Origin: Bacteroidia bacterium
GTDB taxonomy: Bacteria; Bacteroidota; Bacteroidia; UBA4408
NCBI GenBank assembly: GCA_020845635.1
Contig: JADLFI010000018.1
Span: 1-64,000 of the forward strand
Direction of reading: 5' to 3'
DNA: 64,000 nucleotides
Shown here: positions 28,581 to 37,098 of the stretch, in pieces
How the letters are laid out: every line of letters begins with the position of its first letter
How positions within the stretch are numbered: the first letter of the stretch is position 1
Notes under the pieces: generated by a model
What the model was told of the DNA's origin: nothing
The model's input: only the letters and a program-made list of their open reading frames with translations
Database searches by the model: none
Made by a program: the position numbers and the translations under genes

Positions 28581-28742
28581 TTTAGATTTATTTCCCAACA
28601 AAATACAATATTATTAAAAAGCTTTTTACATGTATTTAGTTCATCAAAACAATTCATTCACATTTAATGATGAACCCATAATTTAACTTATTTATTGATT
28701 CTTAATCTGCAATTTGTTTAATTTGTCAATAAAAATGTTTTT

Positions 28743-29873
28743 ATGCCTTATTTAAACCAAAATAACCAAAGAATTACCGAGTTGGATGGATTGCGTGGAA
28801 TGGCCATTTTTGCAACGGTTATATATCATTATACTAATAATCTAATCAATGCCGATGCATCTAATTATCATCTATTGCTTAAATCACTTACTCAGTTTTT
28901 TTATACCTGTCTTGATATGTTTTTTATTCTTTCAGGCTTTCTATTGGGAGGGATATTGTTACGTTACAAGAACTCGCCTAATTACTTCAAGGCTTTTTAT
29001 GCAAGACGATTTTTCAGGATAGTTCCCTTATATTTATTTTTATTAGTATCGGTTTTAATTATTTGTCTATTTAATATTGGACGAGGCACTACTTGGTGGT
29101 TTAACCCCGAAATTCCTTATTGGGCTTATTTTACATTTGCCCAAAATATTTTTATGGGAATAAAGAATACTCTTGGCAACCACTGGTTAATCCCCACTTG
29201 GTCGTTAGGAGTTGAAGAGCAGTTTTATTTGATTGTTTCGGTTTTAATCTTCTTCACTTCCCGAAAATATCTGGTTTTTATCCTTTTACTGGGAATGATT
29301 TGTTCGCCTGTTTTCAGATATTATTATGTCACTTCCGGTAGTACTGCCGAGGCTTATCCCTTGTCTTTTTCTGCTTTTTTACATTGCCGCTTAGATTCAT
29401 TATTCGGGGGTATTTTACTGGCAGTCATTCACCAAAATGCTAAAGCTTTTAATTGGGTTAAGCAACATCATCAAATTCTTTACCTGTTGGTTGTTATACA
29501 TATCGGAATAACCTTCTTATTCTCTATTGGCAAATGGCATATTCAAATTTATTGGGTATATAGCTGGTTTGGCTTTATTTATATGCTTATTCTGCTTCTG
29601 GTTTTAGCACATCCAAATAACGTATTCGCCAGGCTCTCACGTATTCCGTTTTTTGTTAATTTGGGTTTGTATTCATACAGTATTTATCTTTTTCATGAAC
29701 TAATTTTAGGATTGTTTTTCTTCTTAATTCCTAAAAAATTACCTCAAATAAATTCTCTGTTAGATTTGACAATGGTGGTTTTTTGTACTGTCCTTACATA
29801 CTTTTTTGCCCGCTTTGTATATCTCAACTTTGAGAAAAAGTTCATGGCTATGGGGCACTCAATAAAATATTAA
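28743..29873 (+). CDS. Membrane acyltransferase family 3 (OafA/YrhL-like)
   Basis: An integral membrane protein of 376 residues with about ten hydrophobic segments. The family marks are the N-terminal ITELDGLRGMAIFATVIYHY with the catalytic histidine, the arginine-rich YARRFFRIVPLYLF, and TWSLGVEEQFYL. Such enzymes transfer acetyl or other acyl groups onto surface glycans such as O-antigen. No glycan cluster is adjacent, so the acceptor is unknown. It is divergent from the histidine kinase gene. Confidence 0.92.
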   Translation: MPYLNQNNQRITELDGLRGMAIFATVIYHYTNNLINADASNYHLLLKSLTQFFYTCLDMFFILSGFLLGGILLRYKNSPNYFKAFYARRFFRIVPLYLFLLVSVLIICLFNIGRGTTWWFNPEIPYWAYFTFAQNIFMGIKNTLGNHWLIPTWSLGVEEQFYLIVSVLIFFTSRKYLVFILLLGMICSPVFRYYYVTSGSTAEAYPLSFSAFLHCRLDSLFGGILLAVIHQNAKAFNWVKQHHQILYLLVVIHIGITFLFSIGKWHIQIYWVYSWFGFIYMLILLLVLAHPNNVFARLSRIPFFVNLGLYSYSIYLFHELILGLFFFLIPKKLPQINSLLDLTMVVFCTVLTYFFARFVYLNFEKKFMAMGHSIKY

Positions 29874-29971
29874 TCATAATATTATTGTATATTAATGTGA
29901 TGATAATTAAGTGTTTAGCATTGTTTTTAACTCCCAAAAATAAATTGTTAACAAAATAATCCTAAAAAATA

Positions 29972-30002
29972 TTTGCAATTTAATAAAGTATTACTACATT
30001 TG
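29972..30002 (+). promoter_or_regulatory. Promoter of the small PID-CTERM gene
   Basis: TTTG (29972-29975), a 19-nt spacer and TACATTTG (29995-30002) match the Bacteroidota -33/-7 consensus well. The leader to the ATG at 30045 would be about 38 nt. Confidence 0.65.
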
Positions 30003-30044
30003 TTGATAATTATTCAATTGAAAAACTTTTAAAACTTATATAAA

Positions 30045-30224
30045 ATGAAAAAAGGTAACATTCTTTCTCTTGCATTTTTTACTACAGCTTTAGTACTTTC
30101 TGCAACTCCTCTTTTTGCTATGCCTCCAAATGCAACTCCAATTGATGGCGGTTTATCATTAGTATTGGGTTCTTGCGCTGTTTACGGTGTTAAGAAGATC
30201 AGAGACGCTCGTAAAAAGAACTAA
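30045..30224 (+). CDS. Small PID-CTERM-type sorting protein, 59 residues
   Basis: An N-terminal signal peptide (MKKGNILSLAFFTTALVLSA ... PLFA) is followed after only about eight residues by PNATPIDGGLSLVLGSCAVY and a basic end (GVKKIRDARKKN). A Pro-Ile-Asp-Gly-Gly motif, one hydrophobic helix and a basic tail are the plan of the PID-CTERM sorting domain of Bacteroidota. That domain resembles PEP-CTERM tails, which are thought to be processed by exosortase-like enzymes. Here there is almost no passenger, so the mature product would be a tiny membrane-held peptide or the sorted remnant itself. It has its own consensus promoter and a terminator, which argues for a real, well-expressed gene. No exosortase gene is nearby. 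Confidence 0.8.
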   Translation: MKKGNILSLAFFTTALVLSATPLFAMPPNATPIDGGLSLVLGSCAVYGVKKIRDARKKN

Positions 30225-30251
30225 TTTCTAAATAAGTCTTTTTTTGTTTTA

Positions 30252-30282
30252 CCTCCTTTCCACAAGAAAGGAGGATTTCTTG
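30252..30282 (+). terminator. Rho-independent terminator of the small PID-CTERM gene
   Basis: A 9-bp perfect stem (CCTCCTTTC at 30252-30260 with 30266-30274) has a 5-nt loop, followed by ATTTCTTGTTTG. It lies 27 nt after the stop codon. Confidence 0.75.
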
Positions 30283-30403
30283 TTTGTATTTATTGATGAT
30301 TATTATTACGCAGAGGCAAACATAAATATTGGTAATAATACTGTTTTCTGCTTAAAGCAATGTAATATTGCCGAAATTTTATTTATCCCCAAACATTTTT
30401 TTT

Positions 30404-32089
30404 ATGCAACAACTAATTGAATGTGTTCCTAACTTTAGTGAAGGAAACAATATGCAGATAATTAATCAAATTACTCAAGTAATTGAAAATACAGAAGGTG
30501 TAAAACTACTTAATGTTGACCCCGGGAAAGCCACTAACCGCACCGTTGTTACTTTTGTAGGGTCGCCCGATGCAGTAGTTGACGCTGCTTTCAAAGCCAT
30601 CAAAAAAGCAGGCGAGTTAATTGATATGTCAAAACATAAAGGTGAGCATCCGCGCATGGGAGCTACTGATGTTTGCCCGCTTATTCCGGTATCAAACATT
30701 TCAATGGAAGAAACAGCTGAATACGCCAAAAAATTAGCTCAAAAAGTAGGCGCTGAACTCAACCTCCCTGTTTATCTCTATGAGGCTGCCCAGCCCAATA
30801 AGAACAGAAGTAACCTGAGTATTATCAGAGCCGGTGAGTATGAAGGCTTTTTTAAAAAAATAAAACAGCCCGAATGGAAACCCGATTTTGGACCTACTGA
30901 GTTTGATACAAAAAGAGGCGCAACTGTTATTGGAGCGCGCGATTTCTTAATTGCTTATAACATTAATCTTAACACCACTTCAACCAGACGAGCTAATGCT
31001 ATTGCCTTTGATGTACGCGAAGCTGGACGTGTTAAACGAGATGGAGACCCTTTAACCGGCAAAATTGTAACTAATCCTGATGGCAGTCCGATACATATCC
31101 CCGGAAGCTTAAAAGCGGTAAAAGCTATAGGATGGTATATTGAAGAATATGGTATTGCCCAAATTTCAATGAATCTTACCAATATTAATATTACACCGGT
31201 ACACATTGCTTTTGATGAGGTTTGTAAGAAAGCAAACGAAAGAGGAATTAGAGTTACAGGATCTGAAATTGTTGGGTTGGTTCCGCTTAAGTGTATGTTG
31301 GATGCCGGTAAATATTTTCTTGAAAAACAACAACGATCTGTTGGTGTGCCTGAAAGCGAGTTGATTAAAATAGCCGTTAAATCTATGGGTTTAGAGGATT
31401 TAGCTCTATTTAACCCACGTGAAAGAATTATTGAGTATATCCTTGAAGATAAAGCCAAAAGTCGTTTGGTAGGTATGTCATTAACCGAGTTTGCTAACGA
31501 AACATCAGCCGAAAGTCCTGCCCCTGGTGGAGGGTCTGTTTCGGCTTATGTAGGCGCCTTAGGCATTGCTTTGGGCACTATGGTAGCCAACTTATCCTCA
31601 CATAAAAAAGGTTGGGACAGCCAATGGAAATTCTTTAGCGACTGGGCTTTGCAAGGTCAAATCCTAAAGGATAAAATGATGAAGCTGGTTGATGAAGATA
31701 CTTTGGCATACAATAAAATTATGCAAGCCTTTACTCTTCCTAAAGAAACAGATAATGAGAAGAAAATTAGAAGCGAAGCTATACAAGAGGCTACAAAATA
31801 CGCTATTCTTTCCCCTTATAATATGATGAAAGTGGCTTTCGAGAGCCTTGACCTGATGAAAGCTATGGTTGAAAAAGGGAATCCAAATTCTGTAACCGAT
31901 GGTGCGGTTGGTGCATTATGTGTAAGAACTGCTATAGGTGGAGCTTTGTTGAATGTAAAAATTAACGCTACTTCCTATAAAGATAAAGCCTTTGTGAACC
32001 AGCTTATAGCTGAAGGCGAGAAAATGTATGAAGAGGCGCAGCAGATAGAGAAAGAAATATTAGATTCTGCAGCTAAATTATTGGTATAG
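30404..32089 (+). CDS. ftcD: Glutamate formimidoyltransferase / formimidotetrahydrofolate cyclodeaminase
   Basis: A bifunctional enzyme of about 561 residues from the ATG at 30404 (MQQLIECVPNFSEG, the exact family N-terminus). The N-terminal ~330 residues are the formimidoyltransferase (HKGEHPRMGATDVCPLIP, NLPVYLYEAAQ, GARDFLIAYNINLNT). The C-terminal ~200 residues are the cyclodeaminase (AESPAPGGGSVSAYVGALG). It moves the formimino group of formiminoglutamate from histidine breakdown onto tetrahydrofolate and releases ammonia. No hutH, hutU or hutI lies in the window. A degenerate formimidoylglutamase relative is at 45053. Confidence 0.96.
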   Translation: MQQLIECVPNFSEGNNMQIINQITQVIENTEGVKLLNVDPGKATNRTVVTFVGSPDAVVDAAFKAIKKAGELIDMSKHKGEHPRMGATDVCPLIPVSNISMEETAEYAKKLAQKVGAELNLPVYLYEAAQPNKNRSNLSIIRAGEYEGFFKKIKQPEWKPDFGPTEFDTKRGATVIGARDFLIAYNINLNTTSTRRANAIAFDVREAGRVKRDGDPLTGKIVTNPDGSPIHIPGSLKAVKAIGWYIEEYGIAQISMNLTNINITPVHIAFDEVCKKANERGIRVTGSEIVGLVPLKCMLDAGKYFLEKQQRSVGVPESELIKIAVKSMGLEDLALFNPRERIIEYILEDKAKSRLVGMSLTEFANETSAESPAPGGGSVSAYVGALGIALGTMVANLSSHKKGWDSQWKFFSDWALQGQILKDKMMKLVDEDTLAYNKIMQAFTLPKETDNEKKIRSEAIQEATKYAILSPYNMMKVAFESLDLMKAMVEKGNPNSVTDGAVGALCVRTAIGGALLNVKINATSYKDKAFVNQLIAEGEKMYEEAQQIEKEILDSAAKLLV

Positions 32090-32115
32090 TTTATTCGGCT
32101 TTTTAATCATACTTT

Positions 32116-33009
32116 TTAAGGTATGTAAAAACGCCCGAAAACACCTAAAGGTAATTTATATCCCGAAGCTGAGGGGAGATAAAGCTCTCCTATCTCTAAA
32201 TGTTTTCCGGCTTTCTCCAATAAAAGGTTTTCAAGTATTATACTCGATAATCCTAAGGAATAGGCATTTAATATTAAGAAATGAGTTTTACCCCCTAATA
32301 GCTGCAATACGAGTTGAACCATTTCATTGATGTGGTCTTCGAGTTTCCATTTTTCGCCATTAGGGCCATGGCCAAAGGCCGGAGGGTCAAGAATTATTCC
32401 GTGATAGGTATTTCCTCTTTTATGTTCTCGCTTTACAAACTTTAATGCATCTTCTACCACCCACCTTATGTTTGAAAGCTGACTAAGATGCGCATTTTCA
32501 TTGGCCCAGGTAACCACCTGCTTAATACTGTCAACATGTGTTACATCAGCACCTGCAAGAGATGCAGCCAACGAAGCACCACCTGTATAGGCAAATAAAT
32601 TAAGCACTTTAGGGTTTGCAACACCCGACTTTTTTAAACCTTTAACAGCATTAAAAATATAATCCCAGTTAGCTGCCTGTTCCGGAAATATTCCCACGTG
32701 TTTAAACGAGGTAAGCCCTAAACGAAAAATCATTCTGCTTGCATCCGGCAATTGGTAACTTATATTCCACTGCTCTGGCGATTCTTTTATATGGCTCCAC
32801 TTCCCCGAAGAGCTTGAGGTAGGGGTAAACCTTAAATGTGCTCTTTTATTCCATTCTGTACTACTCCATTTTCTGTCCCATACAGCTTGTGGTTCAGGGC
32901 GTATGCTTATATATTTCCCAAAGCGTTCTAGTTTTTCAAAACTTCCACAATCTAACAATTCATAGTCATTAAAGTTTTGTGGCGATAGGGTAATTATACG
33001 ATTCATCAC
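32116..33009 (-). CDS. Class I SAM-dependent methyltransferase (RlmI/COG1092-like)
   Basis: It has 297 residues. The SAM-binding motif is VLNLFAYTGGASLAASLAGA, followed by VTHVDSIKQVVTWANENA and the catalytic-type motif IILDPPAFGHGPNGEKW. This is the COG1092 pattern of 23S rRNA m5C methyltransferases such as RlmI. The PUA RNA-binding domain of RlmI is not evident. The N-terminal ~100 residues are of another kind, so the substrate may differ. It ends convergent with ftcD and starts 3 nt after the deacetylase gene, implying one operon. Confidence 0.88.
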   Translation of the reverse strand: MMNRIITLSPQNFNDYELLDCGSFEKLERFGKYISIRPEPQAVWDRKWSSTEWNKRAHLRFTPTSSSSGKWSHIKESPEQWNISYQLPDASRMIFRLGLTSFKHVGIFPEQAANWDYIFNAVKGLKKSGVANPKVLNLFAYTGGASLAASLAGADVTHVDSIKQVVTWANENAHLSQLSNIRWVVEDALKFVKREHKRGNTYHGIILDPPAFGHGPNGEKWKLEDHINEMVQLVLQLLGGKTHFLILNAYSLGLSSIILENLLLEKAGKHLEIGELYLPSASGYKLPLGVFGRFYIP

Positions 33010-33012
33010 TAA

Positions 33013-33651
33013 TTATATTTTATCAAAAGTGTAACCTTGGTCTTTGGCTTGTTTAATAAACTCCGGCAATGCATGTTTAATATTTATTGATGCCTTTAAA
33101 CTATCGTGTAAAACGATTATGGCATTGCTCCTTAAAGGCTTTAATATATTACGTAAACATTGGTGTGGGTTTTTATACGGTAACCAATCGTAACCCAATA
33201 TGCTCCACATAATAATTCTGTATTTATGTTTTAGAGCTTTTATCTGGTCCCGAGTAATTTTTCCGTATGGCGGACGAAACAAGGGTTTGCCATCATGTTG
33301 GTATCCATATTCCTGCAATATTTTTTCACATGCTTCTATTTCGTTTAGATAAGTGCTTGTGTTAGTTTTCCAACCGTTTACATGATGTTGGGTATGATTA
33401 CCCACCCTATGCTGTTGCTTAATAAGTTCCTGAAAAAGTTGGGGTTCTTTTTTAATATTAGCCCCTATACAAAAAAAGCTGGCCTTTATGGAATTTTTAC
33501 ACAATTGATTTAATACAAAATCGGTAACTTGAGGGGTGGGGCCGTCATCAAAACTTAGATATAATTTGCGGGAAATACGAGCATCATTAATTTGCCATTC
33601 TAATGAATGAAATAAACTGGTTATAATTATTGGGGGAGTAATAATTTTCAT
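33013..33651 (-). CDS. Polysaccharide deacetylase (NodB homology domain)
   Basis: It has 212 residues, most of which form a NodB domain of carbohydrate esterase family 4. The motifs are LYLSFDDGPTPQVTDFVL (catalytic base and metal Asp), GNHTQHHVNGW (metal histidines), PLFRPPYGKI and IIVLHDSLKA. No signal peptide or membrane segment is evident, which is unusual for a cell-wall or glycan enzyme. It lies between the epimerase (29 nt) and the methyltransferase (3 nt) genes on the same strand. The substrate is unknown. Confidence 0.93.
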   Translation of the reverse strand: MKIITPPIIITSLFHSLEWQINDARISRKLYLSFDDGPTPQVTDFVLNQLCKNSIKASFFCIGANIKKEPQLFQELIKQQHRVGNHTQHHVNGWKTNTSTYLNEIEACEKILQEYGYQHDGKPLFRPPYGKITRDQIKALKHKYRIIMWSILGYDWLPYKNPHQCLRNILKPLRSNAIIVLHDSLKASINIKHALPEFIKQAKDQGYTFDKI

Positions 33652-33680
33652 TCATCTATAATTCAACAGCAACAAGGTAA

Positions 33681-34616
33681 CTATAATATCCAATCAGTAT
33701 TATCCAGTATTTTTTTCATCCCTTCTTCAAAAGGTAGCATTGGCCTGTTTAGCAATGTTTTCATTTTAGTAATATCCGGCCTTCTGCGAGTCATATCGCC
33801 TTCCTGCAAAGGAGCTAAGTGTACAATCTTTGATTCTGATTTGGTAAGTTTTATAATGGTTTTGGCCAAATCTAAAATACTTATTTCCTGCTCACCGCCA
33901 ATATTTACCACATCATTGATATACATATTTTTGTAAAATGCATTCGTAGTAGCTTCAATATTATCATCTATATAACAAAAGGTGCGTGATTGTGTTCCAT
34001 CACCATACACCGTAATGTTAGAATTTTTGAGAGCCTTGTATATAAATTTTGAAACCACAAAATCCTTACTCTGCTTAGGGCCGTAGGTATTAAAAAATCT
34101 GAAAACGGTATAATCTAACCCATACTCTTGTTTATATGATTTTAAAAAAGCTTCTCCTACATTTTTTACAATGGCATAAGGCAATCGTGAATTTAATGGG
34201 GTAGTATGCTCATTTTGCGGAAATTCTACCGGCTCGCCATACACCTCTGATGAAGAAGAATAATAGATACGTTTTACACCCGAGTTTTTGCAAAGATTAA
34301 GGATATTTTTCAGTCCGCTGATATCGTTTAATACTTTAACCGGGTTTTCTAAAGTGCGCTGCACCCCTACCAATGCTGCATAATGAAAAACATAATCAAA
34401 ATGGAAACTATAGAAAACTCCTGCAATATCTCTAAAATCATTGCAATCAGCCTTAATAAATTTAATATTGTTATGAGGTGATTTGGGAATTTTACTTTTT
34501 GAACCGGTGATAAAATTGTCAACTATTACTATATAATTATCAGGATTTTCGGCCAGTTTTTCGGCTAAGCTGCTTGGAATAAATCCTGCTCCACCAGTAA
34601 CTAATATTTTATTCAT
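33681..34616 (-). CDS. NAD-dependent nucleotide-sugar epimerase/dehydratase
   Basis: An extended short-chain dehydrogenase of 311 residues. It has the NAD-binding motif TGGAGFIPSSLAEKL, VFHYAALVGVQRTLENPVKV, YYSSSSEVYGEP, the catalytic pair in YAIVKNVGEAF (YxxxK) and RFFNTYGPKQS. The C-terminal RRRPDITKMKTLL is typical of UDP-glucuronate decarboxylase and UDP-glucose 4-epimerase relatives. The glycine motif reads GFIPSSL rather than the usual GFIGSHL. The product sugar cannot be told from the sequence. Confidence 0.9.
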   Translation of the reverse strand: MNKILVTGGAGFIPSSLAEKLAENPDNYIVIVDNFITGSKSKIPKSPHNNIKFIKADCNDFRDIAGVFYSFHFDYVFHYAALVGVQRTLENPVKVLNDISGLKNILNLCKNSGVKRIYYSSSSEVYGEPVEFPQNEHTTPLNSRLPYAIVKNVGEAFLKSYKQEYGLDYTVFRFFNTYGPKQSKDFVVSKFIYKALKNSNITVYGDGTQSRTFCYIDDNIEATTNAFYKNMYINDVVNIGGEQEISILDLAKTIIKLTKSESKIVHLAPLQEGDMTRRRPDITKMKTLLNRPMLPFEEGMKKILDNTDWIL

Positions 34617-34781
34617 AATTCTTTACTTCTTAACAACTAACTTTTATATATGCGAGGTTATTTTTTCGCACTGCAATAGTACAAAAATCTTTTTAAATAT
34701 ATTTAACATGTCTCGGTTTTCTTCTAATTTACATATAAATGCCAAACAACAATTATCACTATTAAAGTATTTAAAGCATTG

Positions 34782-34812
34782 TTTGTTAGCAATGCTGAAA
34801 AAGTTAACTTTG
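34782..34812 (+). promoter_or_regulatory. Promoter of the deoxyhypusine-synthase-like gene
   Basis: TTTG (34782-34785), a 19-nt spacer and TAACTTTGC (-7 box 34805-34812). The leader to the ATG at 34834 is about 17-21 nt. Confidence 0.6.
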
Positions 34813-34833
34813 CCTTTCTAAAAAATATACGAT

Positions 34834-35811
34834 ATGGCAAATAAAGGACCAATTTCACAATTCATTCAGAATAATTTTTTACACTTCAATGCAGCCGCAT
34901 TGGTTGACGCTGCCAAAGGTTACGAAACTCACTTGTTAGAGGGAGGTAAAATGATGATTACCCTAGCAGGAGCCATGAGTACTGCCGAATTGGGCAAATC
35001 ATTAGCCGAAATGATTCGTCAGGGAAAGGTTGATATAATCAGTTGCACCGGTGCTAACCTAGAAGAAGACATTATGAATTTGGTGGCACACAGTCATTAT
35101 AAACGCGTCCCAAATTATCGCGATTTATCACCACAAGAAGAATGGGATTTATTAGAGAATCATTACAACCGTGTTACTGATACTTGTATTCCGGAGGAAG
35201 AGGCTTTTAGGCGACTACAACAACATATACATAAAATATGGAAAGAAGCCGATAACTCAAACCAACGTTATTTTCCTCATGAGTTTATGTACAAAATGCT
35301 GCTAAGCGGTGATTTGGAACAATATTATGAAATTGATCCAAAAAACAGTTGGATGCTGGCAGCCGCTCAAAAGAATATTCCTATCGTTGTTCCGGGTTGG
35401 GAGGACAGCACTATGGGGAATATTTTTGCTTCTTATGTAATTAAAGGAGAATTAAAAGCCTCCACCATGAAAAGCGGTATTGAATATATGGTATGGTTAA
35501 GCGATTGGTATAGAAATAACTCTGAAGGTAAAGGGGTTGGTTTTTTTCAGATTGGAGGCGGTATAGCCGGTGATTTTCCTATTTGTGTTGTTCCTATGAT
35601 GTATCAGGACTTAGGTTGGCACGATGTCCCTTTCTGGTCGTATTTCTGCCAGATTAGCGACTCAACCACAAGCTACGGATCATACTCTGGTGCTGTTCCT
35701 AATGAAAAAATTACATGGGGAAAACTGGATATTAATACACCTAAATATATTGTAGAGAGCGATGCAACTATTGTTGCACCTTTAATATTCGCATGGGTTT
35801 TAGGATGGTAA
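34834..35811 (+). CDS. Deoxyhypusine-synthase-like protein lacking the catalytic lysine
   Basis: It has 325 residues with the deoxyhypusine synthase fold throughout: MMITLAGAMSTAELGKSLAEMI, IISCTGANLEEDIMNLVAHS, IPIVVPGWEDSTMGNIFASY, and ITWGKLDINTPKYIVESDAT near the end. Eukaryotic and archaeal enzymes have a catalytic lysine in GGGxxKHH. Here the equivalent reads GGGIAGDFPIC, so no Schiff-base lysine is available at that place. Bacteria lack eIF5A. Bacterial relatives have been proposed to act on polyamines or other substrates, and the function here is unknown. It has its own promoter and lies before the DAHP synthase gene. Confidence 0.85.
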   Translation: MANKGPISQFIQNNFLHFNAAALVDAAKGYETHLLEGGKMMITLAGAMSTAELGKSLAEMIRQGKVDIISCTGANLEEDIMNLVAHSHYKRVPNYRDLSPQEEWDLLENHYNRVTDTCIPEEEAFRRLQQHIHKIWKEADNSNQRYFPHEFMYKMLLSGDLEQYYEIDPKNSWMLAAAQKNIPIVVPGWEDSTMGNIFASYVIKGELKASTMKSGIEYMVWLSDWYRNNSEGKGVGFFQIGGGIAGDFPICVVPMMYQDLGWHDVPFWSYFCQISDSTTSYGSYSGAVPNEKITWGKLDINTPKYIVESDATIVAPLIFAWVLGW

Positions 35812-35840
35812 TACTAATCTAATTGTTTTAAGTTTGAAGG

Positions 35841-35873
35841 AAGTTTACGTTTTATTTTATATACCGTAAACTT
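35841..35873. other. Inverted repeat between the deoxyhypusine-synthase-like gene and DAHP synthase
   Basis: AAGTTTACG (35841-35849) is repeated inverted at 35865-35873 around a 15-nt AT-rich spacer. There is no T-run behind it, so it is not a typical terminator. It ends about 20 nt before the GTG start of the DAHP synthase gene and could be an operator or an mRNA hairpin near the ribosome binding site. Confidence 0.35.
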
Positions 35874-35894
35874 GATATTAATGAATGCTATCTC

Positions 35895-36986
35895 GTGAAA
35901 AGTAACTTTTCAAAGTGGATTAATCAATCTTCAAAGCCTTTCCTTATTGCCGGGCCTTGCAGTGCAGAAACGCATGGGCAAATTATGCAAACTGCCCAGG
36001 GTATAGCTACTTATTTTCCTGACGCTATATTTAGAGCAGGTGTTTGGAAACCACGTACACGCCCCGGAGCCTTTGAAGGAATAGGCCAAGAAGCTTTGCT
36101 TTGGCTCGATGATATGCGCCAACAAACCGGATTAAGGTATGCCATTGAGGTAGCAACATCTGAGCATGTTGAGTTAGCTTTGAAGCATCAAGTCGATGTA
36201 CTTTGGATTGGTGCCAGAACAGTTGTAAATCCATTCTCAGTACAACATTTAGCCGATGCCTTAAAAGGAGTTACACATATTCCTATATTAATTAAAAACC
36301 CTATTCATCCTGATGTCAACTTGTGGTTAGGAGCTATTGAAAGAATATATAATTCAGGGATTGAAAATATTGCTGCCGTTCATCGCGGATTTTATAAGTA
36401 TGGTCAAACACGATATAGAAATTATCCGGCTTGGGAAATACCCGTGCAACTTAAAACCATTATGCCCGATTTACCTTTGTTTTGCGACCCCAGTCATATA
36501 GGAGGTAAGCGCAAGCTTATTGCACCTGTCGCCCAGCAGGCTATGGATTTGGCGATGGATGGGTTAATGATTGAAACGCATTGCAACCCCGAACAGGCAT
36601 GGAGTGACGCCTCACAACAAATTACTCCTAAAGAATTATTGAAACTGATAAATGGGCTTAATATTGCCAATAGCGAAGCCGATGAACCAAATGGAGAACT
36701 GAATATACTCAGAAAAAGTATTGATATTATTGATGATGAGCTATTGAGTTTACTAAACAGACGTAATGCCTTATCACATAAAATAGGAGAGTATAAGGTA
36801 AAGAATAATATTACTATCCTGCAAATACGCAGGAGGAAAAACACCTTGAAAAACCAGTTAAAACAAGCCAAAACACTTAACCTAAATAATGATTTTATAA
36901 AAGCAATTTACCAGACTATTCATGATGAATCAATACGGATTCAAAGCGAAATAAAGAAATCAAAATCTACGAAGAAGAAATTATGA
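35895..36986 (+). CDS. Bifunctional 3-deoxy-7-phosphoheptulonate synthase / chorismate mutase
   Basis: It has 363 residues. The N-terminal ~260 residues are a type I-beta DAHP synthase (FLIAGPCSAETHGQIMQTAQ, FRAGVWKPRTRPGAFEG, LPLFCDPSHIGGKR, GLMIETHCNPEQAWSDASQQ). The C-terminal ~95 residues are a helical type II chorismate mutase domain (LRKSIDIIDDELLSLLNRRN, HKIGEYKVKNNI). It joins the first step of the shikimate pathway to the first step of phenylalanine/tyrosine synthesis, and the mutase domain usually mediates feedback control. The GTG start at 35895 fits the conserved beginning. Confidence 0.95.
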   Translation: MKSNFSKWINQSSKPFLIAGPCSAETHGQIMQTAQGIATYFPDAIFRAGVWKPRTRPGAFEGIGQEALLWLDDMRQQTGLRYAIEVATSEHVELALKHQVDVLWIGARTVVNPFSVQHLADALKGVTHIPILIKNPIHPDVNLWLGAIERIYNSGIENIAAVHRGFYKYGQTRYRNYPAWEIPVQLKTIMPDLPLFCDPSHIGGKRKLIAPVAQQAMDLAMDGLMIETHCNPEQAWSDASQQITPKELLKLINGLNIANSEADEPNGELNILRKSIDIIDDELLSLLNRRNALSHKIGEYKVKNNITILQIRRRKNTLKNQLKQAKTLNLNNDFIKAIYQTIHDESIRIQSEIKKSKSTKKKL

Positions 36987-37098
36987 ACTCTTTAATAGTA
37001 TTGATTCAAGCTAAATTACGGGGAGTTTCAATTTTCTAATAAAAATATCGTTCAATTCAAAACAGATTTGTTTATTTGTATTGTATTATAATTATTAC

